A DNA stretch of 64,000 nucleotides from Lachnospiraceae bacterium (GTDB lineage: Bacteria; Bacillota; Clostridia; Lachnospirales; Lachnospiraceae). The stretch spans positions 186,001-250,000 of the forward strand of contig QXWW01000002.1 of NCBI GenBank assembly GCA_009911185.1, read 5' to 3'. Below are positions 58,188 to 64,000 of the stretch, piece after piece (positions within the stretch are counted from its first letter, which is position 1; the number at the start of each line of letters is the position of its first letter). The translations under genes were made by a program, and so were the position numbers. The notes under the pieces are model-generated. The model was not told the DNA's origin, did not search any database, and saw only the letters and a list, made by a program, of their open reading frames with translations.

Positions 58188-58949
58188 TTATTCACCGCCT
58201 ATTTGTTTGAGAAATTCATAGATATGTTCCAGGAATATGCTTCGGCTTTTATCTCCCTTTTCCAAAACAGATGCAATTTTGCCTTCTTTTAATAAGATAA
58301 CCTTATGGCAGAAAGAGGCTGCAAACGTATCGTGGGTTACCATCAACAGTGTAGCCTGTAATTCCTGATTGATAGTTGTTAAATATTCCATAACATCCTT
58401 TGCAGACTTTGCATCTAAGCTCCCGGTCGGTTCATCTGCCAGTATGATCTGGGGAGAATTGATCAGCGCCCTTGCGATAGCGGCACGCTGTTTTTCTCCG
58501 CCGGAAATGTCTGTGATATATTTGTCGGTAATACCTTCGATAGACAAAATAGCGGCAAGTTTTTGCAGCAGCTCTTCTCCGTGTGAAAAATTTTTGTCCA
58601 GTATAAGAGGAAGCAGAATATTATCCTTTACATTAAGACTTTCGAGTAAATTAAAATCCTGAAATATTAATCCAATATGATTACGCCGGAATATTGCCAT
58701 TTGTGATTTATTCATATTGGTGATTTCAGTATCCTCAATTATGATGCTGCCACTGTCCGCTCTGTCTACGCCGCTGATTACATTAATCAATGTAGTCTTT
58801 CCGCATCCGGAAGCGCCCATAACGGCGGTCATTTCACCAGCTTTTATTTTAATATCTATGCCTTGCAGTACAGGCAGTGAAAGCCCTTTGCGAAGGGGAT
58901 AGCTTTTGTGTAAATCTGTGATTTTTAAGATATTGGTTTCACAATCCAT
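58188..58949 (-). CDS. ABC transporter ATP-binding protein (LolD/BceA-like)
   Basis: A 253-residue ATPase: Walker A MGASGCGKTTLINVISG, Q loop LIFQDFNLLE, signature ISGGEKQRAAIARAL, Walker B IILADEPTGSLDAKS and the H loop MVTHD are complete. The ATG at 58949 follows AAAGGCGG by 8 bases and gives the usual N-terminus ILKITDLHKSY; a longer form 87 bases upstream is possible. Partner of the FtsX-like permease. Confidence 0.93.
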   Translation of the reverse strand: MDCETNILKITDLHKSYPLRKGLSLPVLQGIDIKIKAGEMTAVMGASGCGKTTLINVISGVDRADSGSIIIEDTEITNMNKSQMAIFRRNHIGLIFQDFNLLESLNVKDNILLPLILDKNFSHGEELLQKLAAILSIEGITDKYITDISGGEKQRAAIARALINSPQIILADEPTGSLDAKSAKDVMEYLTTINQELQATLLMVTHDTFAASFCHKVILLKEGKIASVLEKGDKSRSIFLEHIYEFLKQIGGE

Positions 58950-59109
58950 AGTTGATACCGCCTTTTGACGTATTGTTGTACAAGTGTCCAGAGGTTCTCT
59001 CTTTTTCATATTACAATTTTCTGCAATAAAAATCAAATTACAATTATTTTCTTTGACAGATAATAATCAGGGTATTGATTGTTTGTTTCAGAATATAACA
59101 GGCGGTTTC

Positions 59110-59138
59110 TTGACAATAATTTGAATCCTCTATATAAT
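59110..59138 (+). promoter_or_regulatory. consensus sigma-A promoter of the GGDEF gene
   Basis: Exact TTGACA, a 17-base spacer and exact TATAAT lie about 60 bases before the GTG start at 59201. Confidence 0.88.
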
Positions 59139-59200
59139 AAATAACAGGTTCATAACATCCTATTTTTCCGACACTACACGTAAATGAGAGGCAGCAAAAA

Positions 59201-60310
59201 GTGAAAAATTATAGTGTATTGCATATTTTGGATCTATATCATATATACAAGAACATGGATAAACAGGAGAAAAAGAATTTTTATCAGCATAAATGTGATT
59301 ATTACCAGTTTTTCGTGAAGATAATCATAATAATAGCCAGCTTGGCGTCGCTCGCTTATCTGGTGTCAGATTATCAGTTGAATGGGCATACTCTTATACC
59401 TACCTTAGTCCCAAGACTTTCTATATTGGTTCCTTTAGTATTTTATATATTTCTGGAGACGAGAACAAACAACTATAAAATAAAGATTTTTTTGAATTAC
59501 CTTATGCTGAATCTGATTGTTATGGCTACAATTTGGTCTGTTTATCATCTGGAAATTAAGACGCATTTTTGTGAAGGAGCTACAATATTGAATTTTCTTT
59601 TCCTGATTTGCTGTCTTGGTTCAAGTCCCCGTTCCGGAATTTTGGGTTATGGTATTTATTTTACAGAAATACTGTTATCGCATCAATTTAACCATTATGA
59701 AAATCTGAATGTTATTTTATCTTTAAATATTCCATGTTTTGGGGCGATTATCCTTGCCCACTGTCTGCTCGATTTGGGAGAACTGGACCATTATCTGACG
59801 TCCAGAAAATTGGAGCAGGCATTGATTACAGATCCGTTGACTACAGCATATAATCGTCATAAAATGTATCGTTTGATCGAAGATAATCATCTTATAATCA
59901 ATGAGTTTCCTGTTTCTTTGATTATGTTGGACATTGATCATTTCAAAAAGATAAATGATACGCATGGGCATACTGTTGGGGATCAGGCGCTTCATTATTT
60001 GGGAAAAACCTTAATGAAGGAAATAGACAATGCCGGAACAGTGATTCGTTTCGGCGGAGAGGAATTTGTAATTATTTTACCAGGCTGTCCGCCGGAAAAA
60101 GCCTGTAAGATGGCAGAGGATTTGCGTAAAAAGATTGCTTTATCGGAGAAGACGCCTGCGAATTTTACAATTTCAGCGGGAATAGTGGAATACAATGGTA
60201 ATTTTAAGAAATCCATAAAAGCGGTTGACCATGCTCTTTACCATGCAAAAGAGTCAGGCAGGAACCAGGTTTTTTGGAATCGTGAGTTTCATACGGAATT
60301 GACAGGCTAG
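59201..60310 (+). CDS. membrane-bound GGDEF-domain protein (diguanylate cyclase)
   Basis: A 369-residue protein with six hydrophobic segments in residues 37-205 and a C-terminal GGDEF domain. DPLTTAYNRHKMYRLI leads in, followed by MLDIDHFKKINDTHGH (metal-binding aspartate) and the active-site motif FGGEEF. No upstream RxxD inhibitory site is obvious. It starts with GTG. A perfect promoter drives it as a single gene. It should make cyclic di-GMP; the membrane part presumably senses an unknown signal. Confidence 0.92.
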   Translation: MKNYSVLHILDLYHIYKNMDKQEKKNFYQHKCDYYQFFVKIIIIIASLASLAYLVSDYQLNGHTLIPTLVPRLSILVPLVFYIFLETRTNNYKIKIFLNYLMLNLIVMATIWSVYHLEIKTHFCEGATILNFLFLICCLGSSPRSGILGYGIYFTEILLSHQFNHYENLNVILSLNIPCFGAIILAHCLLDLGELDHYLTSRKLEQALITDPLTTAYNRHKMYRLIEDNHLIINEFPVSLIMLDIDHFKKINDTHGHTVGDQALHYLGKTLMKEIDNAGTVIRFGGEEFVIILPGCPPEKACKMAEDLRKKIALSEKTPANFTISAGIVEYNGNFKKSIKAVDHALYHAKESGRNQVFWNREFHTELTG

Positions 60311-60503
60311 TGTACTGTATCATTGATATTTAAAAATTACGCTTCTGCCTTGCGTTGGCGTTGGACTTTGCAGTCGTAGCCGCCGGGTTGTTGAAATCCG
60401 CCTTGCAGAGGAATGGACGCTCTGTGTGATTTTACCGGAATATCATCAGGACAGTACATTTAAGAAACGGAAATTTTTGATATTTTTAGAAGAGGAGAAT
60501 TAT
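60311..60503. other. intergenic with an unusually GC-rich block
   Basis: 60345-60425 is much richer in G and C than the surrounding spacers. A minus-strand reading gives RPFLCKADFNNPAATTAK before a stop, which looks like a recurrent repeat-derived fragment. No standard riboswitch is recognised. Confidence 0.4.
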
Positions 60504-61349
60504 ATGATCCGTACCATAAAGTCAGAAGAAGTTACCAGGAACATACGGGAAATGTGCATTGAGGCAAATTATTATTTGTCCGAGGATATGGATAAGGCTC
60601 TGAAAAAGGCGGCGGACAGTGAACGGGCGCCTTTGGGAAAGAAGATACTATACCAGCTTCAGGAGAATCTTACCATTGCCGGAAAAGAAATGATTCCAAT
60701 TTGTCAGGATACGGGAATGGCGGTTGTTTTTGCCGAGATAGGGCAGGAGGTTCATTTTGAAGGCATGCTTCTGGAAGAAGCAGTGAATGAAGGCGTGCGC
60801 CAGGGGTATAGAGAGGGCTTTTTGAGAAAATCTGTGGTAAATGATCCAATTCTTAGGGAAAACACAAAAGATAATACGCCGGCAGTCATTCATTATACGA
60901 TTGTAAAAGGTGAAAAGGTCAAACTTACTTTAGCGCCCAAAGGATTTGGCAGCGAAAATATGAGCCGTATTTTTATGTTAAAGCCTTCAGATGGCATGGA
61001 AGGAGTGAAACAGGCAATTTTAACAGCAGTCGAAGATGCGGGACCGAATGCCTGCCCGCCTATGGTAGTGGGAGTAGGAATCGGAGGGACTTTTGAGAAA
61101 TGCGCATTGCTTGCCAAACAGGCGTTGACGCGTGAGGTGGACAAACATTCACAAATCCCTTATGTAAAGGAGCTGGAAGAAGAAATGCTTCAGAAAATCA
61201 ACAGTCTTGGTATAGGGCCCGGGGGCTTGGGAGGTACTACGACAGCGCTTGCTGTAAATATCAATACATATCCTACCCATATTGCGGGACTTCCGGTTGC
61301 TGTGAATATCTGCTGTCATGTAAACCGCCACGTTGTGCGTGTGATTTAG
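60504..61349 (+). CDS. fumA: fumarate hydratase class I, alpha subunit
   Basis: A 281-residue iron-sulfur hydro-lyase subunit. Cys67 in IPICQDTGMAVVF, the cysteine in GPNACPPMVVGVGIGG and NICCHVNRH supply cluster and active-site positions; GLGGTTTALAVNINTYPTH is diagnostic. Together with the beta subunit it converts fumarate to malate (or tartrate-type substrates, which the sequence alone cannot exclude). AGAGGAG precedes the ATG at 60504. The beta gene follows after 15 bases. Confidence 0.92.
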   Translation: MIRTIKSEEVTRNIREMCIEANYYLSEDMDKALKKAADSERAPLGKKILYQLQENLTIAGKEMIPICQDTGMAVVFAEIGQEVHFEGMLLEEAVNEGVRQGYREGFLRKSVVNDPILRENTKDNTPAVIHYTIVKGEKVKLTLAPKGFGSENMSRIFMLKPSDGMEGVKQAILTAVEDAGPNACPPMVVGVGIGGTFEKCALLAKQALTREVDKHSQIPYVKELEEEMLQKINSLGIGPGGLGGTTTALAVNINTYPTHIAGLPVAVNICCHVNRHVVRVI

Positions 61350-61364
61350 AAATGGGAGGCTGTT

Positions 61365-61973
61365 ATGGATAAACATATTGCAACACCAATTACGTCGGAA
61401 ATTACAAGAGAGCTTCATGCAGGAGATTATGTATATATTTCAGGAACAATTTATGTGGCAAGGGATGCTGCCCATAAACGTTTTATGGAAACGCTGGATA
61501 ATGCAGAAGAACTTTCTGAATCGGAACACCAGGAAGAAGCCGGAAAGAACAGACTGGCAGAAGCCTTGCCGTTTCCGTTGGAAAATGCAGCTATTTATTA
61601 TATGGGACCGTCTCCGGCAAGAGAAGGACGCCCCATTGGATCGGCGGGGCCCACTACAGCAAGCCGCATGGATAAATATGCTCCAAGACTGCTGGATTTA
61701 GGACAGAAAGCAATGATTGGAAAAGGAAAACGTTCACAGTCCGTGATAGACGCTATTGTCCGTAATCAGGCAGTGTATTTTGCGGCAGTTGGGGGAGCTG
61801 GCGCTCTTCTTTCAAAATGCATTAAAAAATCCGATCTGGTCTGTTATGGTGATTTGGGGGCAGAAGCGGTTTTGAAGCTGGAAGTGGAAGATTTTCCTGT
61901 TGTAGTAGTAGTTGACTGTCAGGGAAACAATCTCTATGAGACCGCAGTCAGAGACTATGTAAAAGAATTATAA
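61365..61973 (+). CDS. fumB: fumarate hydratase class I, beta subunit
   Basis: A 202-residue Fe-S-dependent hydro-lyase beta subunit: LHAGDYVYISGTIYVARDAA at the N-terminus, YMGPSPAREGRPIGSAGPTT, then AMIGKGKRSQSVIDA and FPVVVVVDCQGNNLYE near the end. It is partner of the preceding alpha subunit in a two-gene operon. GGGAGG lies before the ATG. Tartrate dehydratase is the alternative assignment. Confidence 0.92.
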   Translation: MDKHIATPITSEITRELHAGDYVYISGTIYVARDAAHKRFMETLDNAEELSESEHQEEAGKNRLAEALPFPLENAAIYYMGPSPAREGRPIGSAGPTTASRMDKYAPRLLDLGQKAMIGKGKRSQSVIDAIVRNQAVYFAAVGGAGALLSKCIKKSDLVCYGDLGAEAVLKLEVEDFPVVVVVDCQGNNLYETAVRDYVKEL

Positions 61974-62001
61974 AAAAGAATCCCGTTTTGGGGATTCTTT
62001 T
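61974..62001. terminator. bidirectional intrinsic terminator
   Basis: An 11-bp stem AAAAGAATCCC / GGGATTCTTTT with a short T-rich loop, between the convergent fumarase and coiled-coil genes. Confidence 0.88.
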
Positions 62002-62004
62002 ATT

Positions 62005-62820
62005 CTATAATGTGACGTCTACATTAGAGCCTTCTGTCGGAGGCGGCGCCGTTGTCGCAGCAGTTGATTGGGTTGGCATTTGTACACCGGAAATTTCTAC
62101 CGTAACCCAATTGTTAATACCACTGGCTGCCTCCTGTCTGTCACGTTCCAGTTTATTGATCATTGCTTTGAGATATTTCATGTCGGCTTCCATAATTTCC
62201 CGAAGCTCGTCAGCTCTGTGACGTTTTTTGAGACGTTCAAGATCTTCTGGTTCCATATCTCCCTGTTTTGCTACCATAACTTCTTCTGCCAGCTCGTCCA
62301 TTCCGGTTTCTTCCAGCATGGCTTCTGAGGTCTGTTTCATATAGTCGTCCATCATCTGCTGAAGTTCTTCTACAAGCTGCTTTAATTCTTCTTCATTTTT
62401 TTCCAGATCTTCTTCTTCTGGTTCGGGAAGATCAGGTACGCCATTTCCGTCCTGTTCAATGGCATTGGTTTTTTTATGTTTTGCCATTTCTTCTTCTTCC
62501 AGATGTTTCATGCGTTTTTTGGCAATTCGCGTCATTTTCTGTGCATGGATAATGGCATGCCTTAATTCTGTGGCATCGTAATCGTCATTATCCTGATTAC
62601 GCTTTAACATAGCTACTTTGCCTCGCGCTTTTGTCAATACCTGCTTTGCGCTGCTTGAAGTTTTTGTCATTAATATTTGGTTTGAAATCGCTTTAAAGCT
62701 GTATTGAAGCCGTTTCTTTTTCTTTTTTGGCTTATGAATCCTTACGCTTGTGGTTCCGTTCCTGCTTTTAAAAGCAGCCAGTTTGGCCTCGGTACTGACG
62801 TTGCCAATCATCATACTCAT
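62005..62820 (-). CDS. coiled-coil hypothetical protein
   Basis: A 271-residue soluble protein, strongly charged. A lysine-rich stretch (HKPKKKKKRLQYSFKAIS) precedes long helices (KLKR-type and EEEDLEKNEEELKQLVEELQ), and a threonine/proline-rich tail (TAATTAPPPTEG) ends it. No signal peptide. The ATG at 62820 follows GGGAGG by 9 bases, preferred to a start 54 bases upstream. I do not recognise a domain; it appears to be a conserved Lachnospiraceae protein. Confidence 0.65.
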   Translation of the reverse strand: MSMMIGNVSTEAKLAAFKSRNGTTSVRIHKPKKKKKRLQYSFKAISNQILMTKTSSSAKQVLTKARGKVAMLKRNQDNDDYDATELRHAIIHAQKMTRIAKKRMKHLEEEEMAKHKKTNAIEQDGNGVPDLPEPEEEDLEKNEEELKQLVEELQQMMDDYMKQTSEAMLEETGMDELAEEVMVAKQGDMEPEDLERLKKRHRADELREIMEADMKYLKAMINKLERDRQEAASGINNWVTVEISGVQMPTQSTAATTAPPPTEGSNVDVTL

Positions 62821-63136
62821 ACTTATCATCCTCCCTGATATGGGTATTGTCCAGTTATGATACCCTGCCGGCAAATCCTTTTACCATATGCATATCGTTT
62901 CTTTTTATATCGGACATTTTTTTGTAAACTTTAGACAAAGCGAATAACGAGTAATGGCATGTGATAAAAAGTACAGGATTTTTGCAAAAATATATAGTTC
63001 AACTTGACTAATTGTTCCTATTAAAGTAAGATAGAAATAAGCAATTTAACCAAAATAAGAATGTAAGATCGGCCAGTTCGAACAATAAAATAAAGAAAAA
63101 AAGTGTTTAGAAAACTGGTTGAAAGAGGGTAAGATT
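62821..63136. other. divergent intergenic region
   Basis: The region carries the start sites of both flanking genes. A candidate chemotaxis-receptor promoter is listed separately; nothing else is seen. Confidence 0.5.
63004..63032 (+). promoter_or_regulatory. promoter of the chemotaxis receptor gene
   Basis: TTGACT, 17 bases, TAAGAT, about 105 bases before the ATG. It is sigma-A type rather than the flagellar sigma-D form. Confidence 0.5.
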
Positions 63137-64000
63137 ATGGGAAAAAACAGTCAGTCATTTCAATTGAAAAGCATTATCAGGCAATCGTTTATAGCAGTTA
63201 TTATAGGTGTTGTGCTATTGCTGCTGTCGTTGGGAACCAGTATCGGGATGAGCGTAGTGTCGGATGAACAGTTGGAAACAACGTCATTTCTGAATCAATA
63301 CCGTCTTGGTTCCAAGGCTCTGACGTCTGCTGTGCGATGTTATGCGGCCACAGGAGATAAGAAGTATTATGATGATTATATGAGAGAACTGAATGAAGAT
63401 AAGAATCGTGATATTGCGTTGGCTGGTCTGAAGAAAAATGATGTCAAAAAATCAGAATGGGAAGAATTGGATCGGATTGCAGAGCTTTCCAACGGATTGG
63501 TACCTCTTGAGGAAGAAGCAATGGAGCTTGCAGGAAATGGCGATACAGATGCAGCCTGGAAACTTGTATTTGGAGAAGAATACAGAGATACGGCGCAGCA
63601 AATCAGTTCTATGACAGATGAAGTAATTGCGCAAATAGAAAAACGGATAGAAAGTTCAAAAGCCGTGTTACGAATATTTCAATTAATCGTAGAAATATTA
63701 TATCTCCTTTCTTTTGTATATGTAGTTTTTAAAATTGTAAAACTGGTAAACTTTTCGAGAGAGGAGCTTCTTTTTCCTATTGTAAAAGTATCAGAACAGA
63801 TGGCGGAACTTGCAGCAGGGGATTTTCATGCAGATTTGGCAGTGCAGATAGATGACAGCGAGGTTGGCAGGATGGCAGGGGCGATTGCCCTTATGAAAGA
63901 AAATATTACAGGAATGATATGGGAAATTTCCAATATTCTGGAACAAATGGGAGAAGGCAGCTATAATTTTGAAGTTGAGAAGGAATATGTGGGAGAATTT
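63137..64000 (+). CDS. methyl-accepting chemotaxis protein, N-terminal part (cut by window end)
   Basis: The frame stays open for 288 codons from the ATG at 63137 (preceded by AAAGAGGG) to the edge. It has a first membrane helix (about residues 17-39), a periplasmic four-helix-bundle sensor of about 140 residues (LNQYRLGSKALTSAVRCYAA), a second helix (about 178-200) and a HAMP domain (KVSEQMAELAAGDFHADLAV, then MAGAIALMKENI) followed by a second HAMP-like segment. The signalling domain lies outside the window, so a GGDEF or kinase output is not excluded. Confidence 0.8.
   Translation, partial: MGKNSQSFQLKSIIRQSFIAVIIGVVLLLLSLGTSIGMSVVSDEQLETTSFLNQYRLGSKALTSAVRCYAATGDKKYYDDYMRELNEDKNRDIALAGLKKNDVKKSEWEELDRIAELSNGLVPLEEEAMELAGNGDTDAAWKLVFGEEYRDTAQQISSMTDEVIAQIEKRIESSKAVLRIFQLIVEILYLLSFVYVVFKIVKLVNFSREELLFPIVKVSEQMAELAAGDFHADLAVQIDDSEVGRMAGAIALMKENITGMIWEISNILEQMGEGSYNFEVEKEYVGEF

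Noticed and set aside
60311-60503. Riboswitch before the fumarase genes
   Set aside because: No conserved riboswitch core could be recognised; only a GC-rich fragment is present.

Overview
The window is the replication-origin region of a low-GC Gram-positive chromosome, most likely a gut Lachnospiraceae (Clostridium cluster XIVa). The basis is the gene order parB-parA ... rsmG-mnmG-mnmE-khpB-yidC-yidD-rnpA-rpmH / oriC / dnaA-dnaN-S4-recF-gyrB-gyrA, the strong AAGGAGG-type ribosome sites, the AT-rich intergenic DNA, and families typical of Clostridia such as DUF3881, DUF4446, DUF6034 and a PurF paralogue. Between the origin and about 29 kb almost every gene points away from oriC (minus strand to the left, plus strand to the right), as expected for co-orientation with replication.

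Left arm, 0-20 kb. Bases 1-2.4 kb carry four small accessory genes: a YdeI-like protein cut by the window edge, an NTF2/SnoaL-like protein, a small membrane protein and a PhzF-like epimerase. A tRNA-Arg(CCU) with its terminator follows, then DUF3881 and DUF4446 genes and parB-parA. From 6.6 to 10.0 kb is a decayed stretch holding a frameshifted IS4-family transposase and one copy of a small repeat, bracketed by two perfect parS sites. Next come a DegS/DegU-like two-component pair, a second repeat copy, an atypical alpha/beta hydrolase, and the tRNA-modification / membrane-insertase / ribosomal operon block ending at rpmH. oriC (20.3-20.8 kb) has two perfect and several near-perfect DnaA boxes, and a second box cluster lies between dnaA and dnaN.

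Right arm, 20.8-64 kb. The dnaA-gyrA block is followed by accessory modules. (1) At 29.5-34.4 kb is a probable surface-glycan modification group: a formyltransferase-like protein, an SGNH-fold protein, an MBOAT acyltransferase and a PP-loop sugar amidotransferase-like protein. (2) A COG3044-type ABC-class ATPase lies divergent to a PurF paralogue that has lost its glutaminase cysteine but kept its putative Fe-S cysteines. (3) XpaC-TelA is followed by a secreted zinc metallopeptidase and a PF06541 membrane protein. (4) At 45.3-53.4 kb is a self-contained module of response regulator, kinase, DUF6034 lipoprotein, two permeases, an ATPase and one or two membrane-anchored extracytoplasmic proteins. 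A matching 18-bp direct-repeat site lies in front of both the regulator and the lipoprotein gene, and a 115-bp inverted-repeat element sits at the junction of the last two genes. (5) A YozG-type regulator with DUF2975 and DUF4153-type membrane proteins follows. (6) A BceAB-like ABC transporter lies on the minus strand. (7) Then come a GGDEF protein, a two-subunit class I fumarase, a coiled-coil hypothetical, and the start of a chemotaxis receptor cut by the window end.

The observations most worth follow-up are the dispersed inverted-repeat element family (four sites), including the copy that may have split a gene; the candidate operator of the 45-53 kb module; the glutaminase-dead PurF paralogue; the incomplete-looking glycan modification cluster; and the hydrolase lacking parts of its catalytic signature.
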